From contig NZ_LT670844.1 of assembly GCF_900141755.1 (NCBI RefSeq), forward strand, positions 620,001-684,000: a stretch of 64,000 bases of DNA, written 5' to 3'. The position numbers and the translations under genes were made by a program. Source of the DNA: Bradyrhizobium lablabi (GTDB taxonomy: Bacteria; Pseudomonadota; Alphaproteobacteria; Rhizobiales; Xanthobacteraceae). The number at the start of each line of letters is the position of its first letter. The stretch's first letter is position 1. Below are positions 15,454-25,874 of this stretch, one piece after another. The notes under the pieces are model-generated. The model saw only the letters and a program-made list of their open reading frames with translations, was not told the origin of the DNA and did no database searches.

Positions 15454-15518
15454 GGACTATCGGAAGCAGAACAAGGGTACTCCAACGGGAGTACTCCCGA
15501 GGAGCGCGACGATAGTCC
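15454..15518. promoter_or_regulatory. 65-bp nested dyad in the divergent EPS control region
   Basis: Outer arms GGACTATCG (15454-15462) and CGATAGTCC (15510-15518) are perfect inverted repeats. Inner arms GTACTCC (15478-15484) and GGAGTAC (15488-15494) are also perfect, and both pairs share the centre at 15486. The dyad lies in the 260-bp gap between the GTG starts at 15355 and 15615. A regulator binding two spaced sites, or a cruciform or transcript hairpin, would fit. Which protein binds is unknown; the nearby LuxR-type regulators are candidates. Confidence 0.55.
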
Positions 15519-15614
15519 CTGTTTTTCAGCATTGCAGCGCACGCAACGACTAGTCTCGACGCGAGCGGATGACGAGGCCGAACTCGGGTCAGGCCGACAA
15601 CGCACGGAGCCGTC

Positions 15615-16964
15615 GTGGTGCACGATCAGGAGCTGATTTCGATAACCTCTGCAAACGCCCGCGTTGCGGCCGCATTTCGGCGCTTCTCGCAGGCGGCCTG
15701 TCTGGCTGCGTTGCTATTCCCCGCCACGCTGTCGGCCGAGGGCGTCGATAGCCATGCCTATCGGCTGGCCCCGGGCGACCGCATCACGGTGACGGTCTTC
15801 GGCCAGCCGGAACTGTCAGGCGACGTGCTCATCGATGACGCGGGCGCCATCACCATTCCTCTGACCGATCCCATCGAGGTCAAGGATGTAACGCTGCTCG
15901 AATGCCAGAAACGCATCGTCGACCGACTTGCCGACGGGATCCTGCGGAAGCCCTCGGTGAGCGTGCGCATCGCCGAATTGCGTCCGATTTCCGTGTTAGG
16001 CGACGTGCGCCTGCCGGGAGCCTACCCGTTCCGTTACGGCAGCACGATACAAAGCGCCGTGGCCCTCGCCGGAGGCTTTGGCCCCGGCGAATTGCTGCGT
16101 AACACTGCCGTTTCCGAATTCCTGTTAGCCGAGGAGCGCGTAAGTCAGCTGACCTTGCAAAAACGCACCCTGCTCGTGCGCAAGGCCCGTCTCGAGGCGC
16201 AGCGCGACGGACAGGACACCTTTTCACCGCCAGCCTTTTCCGACGCTGACGATGACAAGGACACCATCAAGATCGTGGCAAACGAAAGGGATATCTTCGC
16301 CACCCGAGGCGCGATCCTGCGAGATCAGATCGACTTGCTCCGTTCGGAAAAGCCGCATCTGCAGGAGCAAATCGAGGCCAATACCAAACAGGGCGACGCC
16401 GGAAAGAAGCAGCTTGACCTGATCCAGCAGCAAATCGAGCGCTACGAAAAGCTTTTCAAACAAGGACTGGGGACCCAGAACAACGACTTCCAGTACCGCG
16501 TCCTTGAGGCGAACCAGGAAGCCAGTGTCTGGAGGCTGCTGTCGGACATCTCGCGCCTGCAGATGCAATCGGGAGAACTCGACTTCAAGATCCAGGAGGT
16601 GGAAGCCGCATTCAAGCGACAGGTCGCGACGGAACTGCAGGAAACTCGCGACCGCCTCAACGAACTGGAAGTCACGCTGCCGGCGGCGATTAGAATTCGA
16701 GACGTCAAGCTGCAATACGCCGGCGGCGCGGCGGCTCAGGGCAGTAGGCATTTGATCAGCATCACACGCGCGCGGAGCGGTCACCCTGTTGTTCTCGACG
16801 CGAGCGAAACGACGCCGGTCGAACCTGGCGATGTCATCAACGTCCAAAGCGAGATGCCGCACGTCCTGCAGCACGACGAAGCCGCTGCCGGCCCGCTGAC
16901 TTTGCAATCCTACAAGATGCAAGAGACCCAGTCTGGAGAAACGCTCAGCCCGATTTCCCGGTAG
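15615..16964 (+). CDS. Outer-membrane polysaccharide export protein, Wza/ExoF-like
   Basis: The 449-residue protein has a hydrophobic export signal ending near residue 41 (AACLAALLFPATLSAEG). Next comes a Poly_export domain (YRLAPGDRITVTVFGQPELS), then an SLBB-type segment (VLGDVRLPGAYPFRYGSTIQ). A long charged coiled coil spans about 190-350, and a short GDVINVQ-like tail follows. The coiled coil places it with ExoF/GumB-associated exporters rather than classical Wza. There is no lipobox cysteine at the signal cleavage site. It would form the periplasm-spanning and outer-membrane exit with the Wzz-like protein. GTG at 15615 has GGAG five bases upstream. It opens the right EPS arm, 18 bp before the polymerase gene. 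Confidence 0.85.
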   Translation: MVHDQELISITSANARVAAAFRRFSQAACLAALLFPATLSAEGVDSHAYRLAPGDRITVTVFGQPELSGDVLIDDAGAITIPLTDPIEVKDVTLLECQKRIVDRLADGILRKPSVSVRIAELRPISVLGDVRLPGAYPFRYGSTIQSAVALAGGFGPGELLRNTAVSEFLLAEERVSQLTLQKRTLLVRKARLEAQRDGQDTFSPPAFSDADDDKDTIKIVANERDIFATRGAILRDQIDLLRSEKPHLQEQIEANTKQGDAGKKQLDLIQQQIERYEKLFKQGLGTQNNDFQYRVLEANQEASVWRLLSDISRLQMQSGELDFKIQEVEAAFKRQVATELQETRDRLNELEVTLPAAIRIRDVKLQYAGGAAAQGSRHLISITRARSGHPVVLDASETTPVEPGDVINVQSEMPHVLQHDEAAAGPLTLQSYKMQETQSGETLSPISR

Positions 16965-16981
16965 CGGCCGTCACTGCGAGC

Positions 16982-18430
16982 ATGTCCTTCCGGCGGCCAC
17001 CCATTTGGATTCCCTGTTTCCCTGGACGCCGTATGATCCGATCTCTCTCAGTTCCACATTCCACGAGCCTGGGCGACCGTTACATCCTGGCGCTCTCGTG
17101 CGTTCTGCTGGGATATGCGATGATCGGAAAGGGCTTTGCATATCTGGGATTGCCGCCTCTCTTTATCGGAGAGATAGCCCTCCTCGCCGGGTTTGTCGTC
17201 GTGTTGCGGACCGGCTGTCTCGTCGCTGCGCTGGCTACGCTGCCGAGCCTTGTCCTTGCAGCAACGATGATATGGGTACTGCTGCGCACACTGCCCTATG
17301 TAGGCGCATATGGCTTCGATGCGCTGCGCGACAGTGTAGTGATCATGTATGGGGGATTCGCGTTCGTCATTATCGCGCTGCTGCTGGAGGATGGCCGCCG
17401 CATCAATTCGATGCTTCGGTCTTTTGGAGCGTTTTTAAGCATCTACGGCCCGACAATTCCCTTTATATATGCGCTCCATCATTACATGGCGAATTACGTT
17501 CCAAACTGGCCCGGATACAACGTTCCCGTGCTCGAAATTCGATCGGGCGAGATCGCGGTGCATCTGACCGGAGCCGCCCTGTTCGTCCTCGTCGGGTTTC
17601 GCAAGGTATCGTCGCTCTGGATCCTCTTTGTGTTGGCCGGGATGATGATGGCGAGCGTTTCGAGCCGGGGCGCGCTGCTTGCCATTGTTCTTCCCATCAT
17701 CTTTGCGGTGCTGGTGCTTGGCAAGCTGCGCGAACTGGCGCTTGTGATCGTGGTCGGACTGGCGATCTTCGCAACGGCTTATGCCGTCGAGACGACGTTC
17801 AGAGACCGCCGTGAAGCGCGAGCCTCCTCCGAGCGTTCGCTCAGCGCACAGCAGATCGTCGACAATGTCGTGAGCATCGTGGGCCAGGGAGGAGAGCAGA
17901 CGGAGGGCACGAAGACATGGCGTCTCGAATGGTGGAACATCATTTTGGCGAACACTATGTTCGGCCCGAATTTCTGGACCGGACGTGGATTTGGTTTGAA
18001 TCTCGCCGATGCCGACGGTTTCCGGGATGGAGATCATCCTGATCTTCCGGCGTTGCGGAGCCCGCATAACGTACACATGACAATGCTGGCGCGTGCCGGC
18101 GTTCCTGGGGCGGCGCTGTGGCTCGGCTTCCTTACCTCTTGGTTCGCCATGATGATGCACGCGATGCTGACCGCCCGTCGCCACGGGCAGACTGAATGGG
18201 CTGGTCTGTTCCTGTTCGCCAGTTGTTATGCCGCGTCCTTCGTCATTAATGCCAGCTTCGACGTCGCGCTCGAAGGACCCATGCAGGGCATTTGGTTTTG
18301 GTGTCTGATCGGATTCGGCATCGGCACGACGATGATCTACCGGTACATGCAGGATAACTGCTTATGGAAGGCCCGACTAGGTCGCCAGCTTCTGCCGGCC
18401 CGCGCGCGCCGAGGCCTGCCGCCTGCCTGA
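16982..18430 (+). CDS. O-antigen ligase/polymerase-like membrane protein (Wzy-type)
   Basis: The 482-residue protein has about ten to twelve hydrophobic segments. Its large loop carries the O-antigen ligase/Wzy_C hallmarks: VSSRGALLAIVLPIIFAVLV, then GRGFGLNLAD and SPHNVHMTMLARAGVPGAAL, where the His-Asn and GxPG residues are family markers. It most likely polymerises the flipped repeat units in the periplasm. It follows the exporter gene by 17 bp, and its last 67 bases overlap the start of the next gene in another frame. An internal ATG at 17033 is an alternative start; neither start has a strong ribosome site. Confidence 0.82.
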   Translation: MSFRRPPIWIPCFPGRRMIRSLSVPHSTSLGDRYILALSCVLLGYAMIGKGFAYLGLPPLFIGEIALLAGFVVVLRTGCLVAALATLPSLVLAATMIWVLLRTLPYVGAYGFDALRDSVVIMYGGFAFVIIALLLEDGRRINSMLRSFGAFLSIYGPTIPFIYALHHYMANYVPNWPGYNVPVLEIRSGEIAVHLTGAALFVLVGFRKVSSLWILFVLAGMMMASVSSRGALLAIVLPIIFAVLVLGKLRELALVIVVGLAIFATAYAVETTFRDRREARASSERSLSAQQIVDNVVSIVGQGGEQTEGTKTWRLEWWNIILANTMFGPNFWTGRGFGLNLADADGFRDGDHPDLPALRSPHNVHMTMLARAGVPGAALWLGFLTSWFAMMMHAMLTARRHGQTEWAGLFLFASCYAASFVINASFDVALEGPMQGIWFWCLIGFGIGTTMIYRYMQDNCLWKARLGRQLLPARARRGLPPA

Positions 18431-19848
18431 CGGTGCTTCTGTGCTTGCTGGCCGCAACGTCGGTGCAGTCCGGCGTTCTCGACGAGCCCTGCCCCGCGGC
18501 GACGATCGCGATAGAGCCGGGCGCGTCGATTCAAGCTGCCGTCGATCGGTCCGGAGACGGTGCCGCATTTTGCCTGAAAAACGGGATCCACCGAATCCAG
18601 GCCGTCCGGCCCCGCCCGAATCAGCGCTTCTATGGGGAAGGCCGGACGATCCTGAACGGCAGCCGCCTGCTCATGCAGTTCGGCCGGGAAAACAACTATT
18701 GGGTCGCGCGCGGCCAGCGGCAGAACGGACAAAGACGCGGGGAATGCGCAAAGGAAGCGCCGGCTTGCAACTTGCCGGAAGGCCTGTTCATCGACGACAT
18801 CCCGCTGGTTCAGGTGCTCGCCAAGGACGAGGTCGGGCCGGGGCGGTTCTACTTCGATCATGCCGCCGGAGACATCTACTTCGCGGACGACCCGGCTGGT
18901 CACAAGGTCGAAGCCACGGTAGCCGCATTCGCCTTCGAGAGCAGCGCGCCTGGCATCCTAGTCAAGAACATGACAATCGAAAAATACGCCAGTGTCGCCC
19001 AGAAAGGTGCGATCCAAGCCCAGCAAGCCGCCGGCTGGGTCGTCGAGAATTGCGAGTTGCGGCTGAACAGCGCCGCTGGGATCGCAGCTGGATCGGGCAC
19101 CCGCGTACGCGACTGCAACATTCACCACAACGGCCAGATCGGTATCACGGGCGTCGGCCGGGACGTCCTGATTGAGCGCAACCGCATCTGGGAAAACAAT
19201 ACCCGCGAATTCCTGTCCAGTTGGGAAGCCGGCGGCGTCAAGTTGGCGGTCAGCGAAGGCGTCGTCCTGCGCGGCAACTACGTACATGACAACCGCGGCG
19301 CCGGCCTGTGGTGTGACATCGAATGCCGCGACGTCCTCTACGAGGACAATATCGCCGAACACAATCACGGCGCCGGGATCTTTCACGAGATCTCGTTTTC
19401 GGCGGTCATCCACAACAATATCGTCCGCCACAACGGGAGCGCCGAAAAAATCTGGTTCTGGGGCAACAACATCCTGGTTGCGGCGTCGCAGGATGTGGAG
19501 ATCTACGACAACACGCTGACCGCGGACGCCGGTAAATGCGGCATCGTCCTGGTGGACCAGGGCCGGCGCATGAAATCAGGCGGGACATACAAGACGCGCA
19601 ACAACAAAGTCTACGACAACGACACAATATTCGAAGGTGCAGCCTGCGCCGGTGCCGCATCCGACGTCAGACCGGGCGACGAAAACGCCTCCGTCATCGA
19701 AGACGGCAACAACCTGTTCGATCGTAACATCTATCGCGTCCCGCGCGGAAATACGCCCCTCCGGTTCGCGTGGGGACATGCGGTTTTCGGGTGGGAAGAA
19801 CTGCACCGCGCGGGGATCGAGCAAAACGGCAGCCTGATCATTTACTGA
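18364..19848 (+). CDS. Secreted right-handed parallel beta-helix protein
   Basis: The 494-residue product begins with a signal peptide (ACLTVLLCLLAATSVQSG, cleavage near 36). Next is IEPGASIQAAVDRSGDGAAF, the usual entry strand of pectate-lyase-like folds, and then short repeating turns such as NCELRLNSAAGIAAGSG, VLIERNRIWENNT and VLRGNYVHDNRGAGLW between about 195 and 430. Proteins of this type in EPS loci act as polysaccharide lyases, epimerases or modifying enzymes in the periplasm; no catalytic triad can be assigned by eye. The gene starts inside the 3' end of the polymerase gene, so the two are probably translationally coupled. An ATG-led start at 18364 is required for the signal peptide. 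Confidence 0.8.
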   Translation: MEGPTRSPASAGPRAPRPAACLTVLLCLLAATSVQSGVLDEPCPAATIAIEPGASIQAAVDRSGDGAAFCLKNGIHRIQAVRPRPNQRFYGEGRTILNGSRLLMQFGRENNYWVARGQRQNGQRRGECAKEAPACNLPEGLFIDDIPLVQVLAKDEVGPGRFYFDHAAGDIYFADDPAGHKVEATVAAFAFESSAPGILVKNMTIEKYASVAQKGAIQAQQAAGWVVENCELRLNSAAGIAAGSGTRVRDCNIHHNGQIGITGVGRDVLIERNRIWENNTREFLSSWEAGGVKLAVSEGVVLRGNYVHDNRGAGLWCDIECRDVLYEDNIAEHNHGAGIFHEISFSAVIHNNIVRHNGSAEKIWFWGNNILVAASQDVEIYDNTLTADAGKCGIVLVDQGRRMKSGGTYKTRNNKVYDNDTIFEGAACAGAASDVRPGDENASVIEDGNNLFDRNIYRVPRGNTPLRFAWGHAVFGWEELHRAGIEQNGSLIIY

Positions 19849-20133
19849 GGGACAGAACACGCCCCACCGACCGGGCCCGCCACAGCGGCGATTTCGGGTT
19901 ACCACCTAGTTGCAGTCGGGACTGCGGTACGGCGCGTATAAGAATCGGCGCGTACGGCAAGTTTCCGCAGTTGCCGCGCGGCGGACGCAGACAGGATTGC
20001 GGGCAGTCAACGGCGAGGAGCGCGCGGCGAGCGAACGCAGGCTCTGCGGAATTGCAGCCGAAGAGTTGCGGCAATCCCCTTGTCGGCCGGCAAGAGGCGC
20101 GTCCCGCGCGCATCGAACGGAGCAAGAGACAGC

Positions 20134-21609
20134 ATGGCAGACGAAGGTCTGAACCTGCATCCGGCAGGCCCGGCGCGACTCCGCCGCCGCAGTCGACGAG
20201 ACCGCGATTTCGGTCTCGTCTATCGGTACCGGAAACCTATCGTCGTGGCTTCGCTCGTCTGCGGCGATCTCGCCGCTGCGCTGGCCGCAATCTTGTGTAC
20301 CCATTTGCTGATACGGATGACCGGACTCCCGTCGCCGGCGCCTCAGCGCGTCACCGCATCGTTTGTCGTCCTCGCCTTCTTCGTCGTCGGACTTTACACC
20401 GGATCCGGTCCGGGACCTTACGAGCGATTCCGGCTACGCTCCATCGGTATTGCGGGCTTGATCGCCATCTCGACCATTGCCACGCTGCCCGAACGAAACG
20501 TTATCGACTTCATGATCGTGCAATTCGCCAATGCGGCCTGCTTGCTGCTGATCGGCCATTATATCGAAGCCACGACCCGGGGTCTGCTGATCTATACCGA
20601 CTTGTGGGGGGCCTCGACCGTTCTGGTCGGCGCGGCCGACCACTGCCAAAAGCTGGCACACCTCCTGGCGCGCAACCCCGAGCTTGGTCTGAAGCCAATC
20701 GGCTTGATCAGGACCGCCGATGCCAGCAATTCGAAGGGCGAACCATTCCCTATACCCGTGATCGGGACGACGACCGACTTCGGTAACATCCGGCCGCGGA
20801 CCGAAATTGAAGTCGCAGTTTTCGCGACCACAAGCGAATTGGCGGCGGTCCCTCGCGATTGCCCTGCGTTCGCCCCCTCCTGCTGTTTCATGCTGCTTGA
20901 AGACATCCACTACATTCAGGGCCCCTGGGTACACGCGCGAACTATGGGCACAATGATCGGCGTCGAGATCAGACGCAACCTATGCTCTTGGCAGAGCCGG
21001 CTGCTGAAAAGGACGTTCGATATCCTGGTCGCTATTACTATCGCACTGTTAGTTCTGCCGGCCGTAGCCTTGGCGGCGCTAATGATTAAACTCGTTGACC
21101 AAGGACCGGCCTTTTACGTCCAGAAGCGCATCGGGCACAACGGGACGACCATAAAGGTGCTCAAGCTGCGGACGATGTATGCGGATAGCGAGCGGCTCCT
21201 TGAAGAGCATCTACGGCGCGACCCGCAAGCCCGCGCAGAGTGGCAGCGATTCTTCAAGCTCCGCCGCGATCCGCGGATTTTACCGATTGTCGGCAACTTT
21301 CTGCGTAGCTCCAGCGCGGACGAATTACCGCAACTCTGGAACGTAATCTGCGGCGATATGAGCCTAGTCGGCCCGCGGCCCCTACCCGCCTATCACGCCG
21401 AGCAGTTTGACGAGGAATTTCGGTTGCTCCGGATCGGTGTCATGCCGGGCATCACTGGACTATGGCAGGTTTCCTCTCGCAGCGACGGCGATCTGCAGAT
21501 TCTGCGGGAACAGGACCTTTTCTACATCCGTAATTGGTCGCCTTGGCTTGATTTGTACATCCTGCTGCAGACCGTGCCGGCTGTTCTGGGTGCCAAAGGA
21601 GCTCGTTAG
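20134..21609 (+). CDS. Undecaprenyl-phosphate sugar phosphotransferase (WbaP/ExoY type)
   Basis: The 491-residue protein has several N-terminal membrane helices, a central soluble part and a C-terminal bacterial sugar transferase domain (about 300-491). Visible motifs are [71 protein letters not shown] and [13 protein letters not shown]. It starts repeat-unit synthesis by moving a hexose-1-phosphate, probably glucose or galactose, from UDP-sugar to undecaprenyl phosphate. I prefer the ATG at 20134 (GGAGCAAGAGA upstream) to the ORF start at 20080. It ends the right EPS arm, 285 bp after the beta-helix gene; that gap shows no gene. Confidence 0.9.
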   Translation: MADEGLNLHPAGPARLRRRSRRDRDFGLVYRYRKPIVVASLVCGDLAAALAAILCTHLLIRMTGLPSPAPQRVTASFVVLAFFVVGLYTGSGPGPYERFRLRSIGIAGLIAISTIATLPERNVIDFMIVQFANAACLLLIGHYIEATTRGLLIYTDLWGASTVLVGAADHCQKLAHLLARNPELGLKPIGLIRTADASNSKGEPFPIPVIGTTTDFGNIRPRTEIEVAVFATTSELAAVPRDCPAFAPSCCFMLLEDIHYIQGPWVHARTMGTMIGVEIRRNLCSWQSRLLKRTFDILVAITIALLVLPAVALAALMIKLVDQGPAFYVQKRIGHNGTTIKVLKLRTMYADSERLLEEHLRRDPQARAEWQRFFKLRRDPRILPIVGNFLRSSSADELPQLWNVICGDMSLVGPRPLPAYHAEQFDEEFRLLRIGVMPGITGLWQVSSRSDGDLQILREQDLFYIRNWSPWLDLYILLQTVPAVLGAKGAR

Positions 21610-22065
21610 TTGTGCCGGAGACACCTCAGTGCGCGATGAAAGCGGTCGTTTTCTATCTCTTATTGCGGCGCGGTGGCGGGCATCCGTCGTGACCTACGAA
21701 GGGCTGCTGCACCGGGCCATAACGTTCAGAAGCATTTTGCGGGTCGGGTCCACTGCAGCGCGTTCAGAGCGCCGCTCACGATGGTTGTCTCTGGATTTTC
21801 CTTGACCTCTCGGTGCACGTATCGTGCATACGCGGCCATCTAACACATCGAAAAATTTGAACTCTCGCTCGAATCCATCATGAGCGAGTTTGGGATAGCT
21901 CAAGCTAATGAAAGCCAAGCTGATCAGCCTTTAGATGGCCTCAACGTCCGCTTTGCGCATAATCGGACGTTCTCTTAAGGGCGCGCTTTGGACCCATAGC
22001 GTACTTACTCGCATTTTCTCCTCCTCGATGGACAGGGCACGCTTCACTTCCGGACGCGCTCTCGC
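21610..22065. other. Gene-free stretch with intergenic repeat copy B
   Basis: No coding frame here is convincing. Bases 21917-21964 carry the second copy of the AAGCTGATCAG...CTCAACGTCCGCTTTGCGC repeat also seen at 991-1034. The stretch separates the end of the EPS locus from the oppositely oriented aldo/keto reductase gene, so it should hold both terminators, but I see no clear intrinsic terminator hairpin. Confidence 0.45.
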
Positions 22066-23079
<1,014 letters not shown>

Positions 23080-23171
23080 TTAAGATCGTTCCGCAATCAG
23101 CCCTGAGCGACGTCAGTGGTGACTTAAGGGGATGGAGCTTGTGCGATTAGATGCTAGAACGCGCAAGGATC

Positions 23172-23188
23172 TATGAGTCGCATTCATA
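23172..23188. promoter_or_regulatory. Candidate LysR-type operator TATGA-N7-TCATA
   Basis: TATGA at 23172-23176 and TCATA at 23184-23188 are perfect inverted repeats containing the T-N11-A pattern favoured by LysR-type regulators. The site ends one base before the LysR ATG at 23190, so binding there would block translation start or transcription and suggests autoregulation. No experimental support is visible; a 5-bp arm can arise by chance. Confidence 0.3.
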
Positions 23189-23189
23189 A

Positions 23190-24092
23190 ATGCTTCGAGA
23201 AAATCTGAATGACGTCCTCGCTTTCCTCGCCGTCGCGAGGTATCGCAGCTTCACGCGGGCGGCGGCGAAGCTCGGTGTTTCGCAGTCGGCGCTGAGCCAC
23301 ACCATCCGCGGCCTCGAAGCTCGACTGGGGCTGCGACTTCTGGCACGAACCACACGGAGCGTCGCGCCCACCGAAGCGGGCGAACGCCTGCTCGGGGCAC
23401 TTGGACCGCGTTTCGACGAGATCGAGGCCGAACTCGCCGGACTAAGCGAACTCCGGGACAAGCCTGCGGGCACCATCCGCATCACCAGCGGCGAGCACGC
23501 AGCGGAAGCCATCCTCTGGCCTGCACTGGCGAAGCTCTTGCCGCGCTATCCCGACATCAAGGTCGAGCTCAACATCGACTATGGCCTGACGGACATCGTC
23601 GCGGAGCGCTACGACGCCGGCGTTCGTCTCGGCGAGCAGGTAGCAAAGGACATGATTGCGGTGCGCATCGGTCCCGACTTTCGCATGGCGGTCGTCGGCG
23701 CACCTTCCTATTTCGCCAGACGCCCGAAGCCGAAGCACCCGCAGGACTTGACCGCGCACGACTGCATCAATATCCGCCTGCCGACCTATGGCAGCATCTA
23801 CGCCTGGGAATTTGAAAAGCGAGGGCGTGCACTAAAGGTGCGCGTCGAAGGACAGCTGGTGTTCAACAACATCGCTCTGAGAGTGAATGCGGCACTGGCG
23901 GGATTGGGCCTGGCTTACTTGTCCGAAGACCAGGTGCGGGAGCACGTCGCCGAAGGCCGTCTCGTCCGGGTCCTCAGCGATTGGTGCCCGCCGTTTTCAG
24001 GCTATCACCTCTACTATCCAAGCCGCCGACAAGCTGCGCCAGCATTCGCTTTGCTGGTCGAAGCGTTGCGATACCGCGGTTCAAGTCGCTAA
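23190..24092 (+). CDS. LysR-family transcriptional regulator
   Basis: The 300-residue protein has the standard N-terminal winged helix-turn-helix (FLAVARYRSFTRAAAKLGVS, then QSALSHTIRGLEARLGLRLL and TTRSVAPTEAGE). A substrate-binding domain follows from about residue 90. Subfamily features such as GTIRITSGEHAAEAILWPAL and RLGEQVAKDMIAVRIGP resemble regulators paired with aldo-keto reductases and other oxidoreductases. It is divergent from the reductase gene at 22066-23061 and probably controls it. The start at 23190 is the only ATG that preserves the whole helix-turn-helix; its ribosome site is weak. Confidence 0.92.
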   Translation: MLRENLNDVLAFLAVARYRSFTRAAAKLGVSQSALSHTIRGLEARLGLRLLARTTRSVAPTEAGERLLGALGPRFDEIEAELAGLSELRDKPAGTIRITSGEHAAEAILWPALAKLLPRYPDIKVELNIDYGLTDIVAERYDAGVRLGEQVAKDMIAVRIGPDFRMAVVGAPSYFARRPKPKHPQDLTAHDCINIRLPTYGSIYAWEFEKRGRALKVRVEGQLVFNNIALRVNAALAGLGLAYLSEDQVREHVAEGRLVRVLSDWCPPFSGYHLYYPSRRQAAPAFALLVEALRYRGSSR

Positions 24093-24104
24093 CGTCCACT
24101 CATG

Positions 24105-24150
24105 GCACTTAGCTAAAGTCAGCGGTTTAGTGTACGTCCGCTTCGCGCCA
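24105..24150 (+). repeat. Intergenic repeat, divergent copy
   Basis: CACTTAGCTAAAGTCAGCGG followed by TTTAGTGTACGTCCGCTTCGCGCC matches the 31608-31657 copy, which has CACTTAGCTGACATTAGG and then TCAATGTCCGCTTTGCGGCG. It lies just after the LysR stop and at the point where the decayed mobile region begins. Confidence 0.45.
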
Positions 24151-24253
24151 CAAGCGGTCGATCACGATGCTCGTTTGAATGAGAACATGAGTTGCTATCA
24201 TAATGCGCTCACAACAGAGCGACGCGGAAGGGCGGTGAGGCGGAGGAACCGCT

Positions 24254-24577
24254 ATGCCTGCTCGTCCTGTCAAAGATCGTTCTCGACCTTGGAACAGACG
24301 ATTGCTCTTCCCCAGTCGGCTTCATGCGCGGCCTCACCTATCCACCCGACAATATGCCCGGCTCGTGCATCGTTGGGTCGAAAGCATCGGCTTGGAATCG
24401 GCCTCTTATGGTACGCATTCGATGCGGCGCACAAGGGCTACCCAGATCTATCGCAGGACTAGCAACCTGCGCGCTGTGCAGCTCCTCTTGGGCCATTCGA
24501 AGCTGGAAAGCACCGTCCGATATCTCGGAGTTGAAGTGGACGACGCTCTGAACATCGCGGAGCAAATCGAGCTTTAG
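24254..24577 (+). pseudogene. Tyrosine-type site-specific integrase, C-terminal remnant
   Basis: The 107-codon frame keeps the second half of a phage-type integrase catalytic domain. It has PHLSTRQYARLVHRWVESIG, the His-x-x-Arg box in YGTHSMRRTRATQIYRRT, LLGHSKLESTVRYLG with the GH pair and nucleophilic Tyr, and an EVDDALNIAEQIEL tail. The first catalytic Arg, the arm-binding and core-binding domains are missing, and upstream frames do not supply them. A full integrase is about 200 or more residues, so this copy cannot be active. It most likely marks one end of a former integrative element whose cargo lies to the right. Confidence 0.8.
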
Positions 24578-24753
24578 TCATCAACCCGGGACGCTATCCG
24601 TCCCTTCCCACCGCATTTCTTACACGGCGCGGGATAGATCTTTCGGCCGGGCTGGACTGGCTGCTTGACCGGAGCGAATCCAGTGCCGTCGCATTCCGGA
24701 CATTTGATCTCAGGCGGGTTCGGGAATGAGTGTTTCGCAGACGGCTTTTTCAT
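24574..24753 (-). CDS. Small zinc-ribbon protein
   Basis: The 59-residue frame begins MKKPSAKHSFPNPPEIK and contains two CxxC-x-G pairs, CPECDGTGF and CKKCGGKGRI. These are the zinc-binding pattern of DnaJ-type cysteine-rich repeats, so a zinc-ribbon fold is likely. It overlaps the 3' end of the integrase remnant tail to tail by three bases. Similar short proteins are common in Bradyrhizobium by my recollection. A role in RNA or protein binding is possible, but no function can be assigned. Confidence 0.6.
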   Translation of the reverse strand: MKKPSAKHSFPNPPEIKCPECDGTGFAPVKQPVQPGRKIYPAPCKKCGGKGRIASRVDD

Positions 24754-25260
24754 TGCGACCTTTCAAAGAAAATCGTCGGCCGGAATATGATCGACCGACG
24801 GTTTTCCGACTGGGTCCGGGAAAATGTCCGGTGTTTTCAACCTAGCCGGACTTTACGCCTTCGCAACAAAAGTCGCTCATTAATATTGATACCTGCGCTG
24901 CGCGTTAAATCTGGAACCGGCAAGCAAGAGCCCACTCGCTTTCTCTCGAATAGCTGGAATTGGTAGGTAACTCGAATGTACCTAGCCGAAATTCCTCCTC
25001 CGTTTCGCCTCCAGGCTGTGTCGTCGTGCTCGCATTGTAGAGCGTGAACGCTGCATTCGGGAATTGTTTCCAGATGGCGCAAGTACCGAATGCGTTCGGC
25101 CCTTGCACGGGAGCCTTAGATCGAATGATCGCGCCGCGCCTCACGGGAGGTGATGCATCGCAACATGCACACCTTAGCAAGCGCAAGATGTTGCTGCGCC
25201 ATCATGCCATCTCCTAACAGCCTCGAAATCCGTGTATGGTCTGTCTTCGGTGAGGTTGCC

Positions 25261-25455
25261 ATGACATTCGCCATTCACGCATCGAAGAACGGCCAGAGCG
25301 TCGTGACTGTTCGTATCAACCCCGCTGTTGCTGTCAACAAAGCGCGCGTGCTGGAAAGCTTGGGCTGGCAAGTTCACGTTACCGATTCCGCTGGGCACCA
25401 GTTCGACCCTTCTGACTTCGATCGGCTTTCATCGCTTGCTGACGAAACGGCCTAG
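25261..25455 (+). CDS. Small conserved hypothetical protein
   Basis: The 64-residue protein MTFAIHASKNGQSVVTVRIN... has regular strand/helix spacing and ends HQFDPSDFDRLSSLADETA. I chose the ATG at 25261, with GGTGAGG about five bases upstream, instead of the longer frame from 25150. It resembles a short protein family frequent in Bradyrhizobium, often near mobile DNA, whose function I do not know. The next gene starts 36 bp downstream on the same strand. The 500 bases before it (24754-25260) show no gene. Confidence 0.55.
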   Translation: MTFAIHASKNGQSVVTVRINPAVAVNKARVLESLGWQVHVTDSAGHQFDPSDFDRLSSLADETA

Positions 25456-25491
25456 CCGCCTCGTAGGGTCGGGGCTGAAGGCGAAGGGAAA

Positions 25492-25803
25492 ATGAGCGAC
25501 CGGCTCTCACTCTCGATATTTACGATCGAAGTTGACGGCAAACCGACGCTCGCCTTTGAGGCCAAAAGATACTCCGAGGCGGAGGCTATCTGCGGAGACG
25601 AAGAGCTCAGAGCCAAGCTGAGTTTACTGAAGTCCGGCGACGTCACTATATGCGGCGACAACGCGCTTCTGGATGTACGGCTCGCCCGCCCCGATGAAGC
25701 AGCATTTTATAGGCAAGCGGCTGAAGCGTCACAATCGAACGACGATCTCCTGCTGGTCTACCTAGTTGAGTTGGATGGGCCGGAGGACCAGCAGACAGAG
25801 TGA
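25492..25803 (+). CDS. Small hypothetical protein
   Basis: The 103-residue protein begins MSDRLSLSIFTIEVDGKPTL and ends in an acidic, Gln/Glu-rich tail (LVELDGPEDQQTE). It has no signal peptide, membrane helix or known motif that I recognise. The start is well supported by GAAGGGAAA directly before the ATG. The leader GCTGAAGGCGAAGGGAAAAT(GAGCG) at 25473-25497 is repeated exactly at 32465-32489 inside the island. It is probably cotranscribed with the gene at 25261. Confidence 0.55.
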   Translation: MSDRLSLSIFTIEVDGKPTLAFEAKRYSEAEAICGDEELRAKLSLLKSGDVTICGDNALLDVRLARPDEAAFYRQAAEASQSNDDLLLVYLVELDGPEDQQTE

Positions 25804-25874
25804 CAACATTTGCCAAGCACTGGCATAGGCGGGCACCACTTGATGCTAGAGAGACCGCCCTCGGGCTTTGTCTT

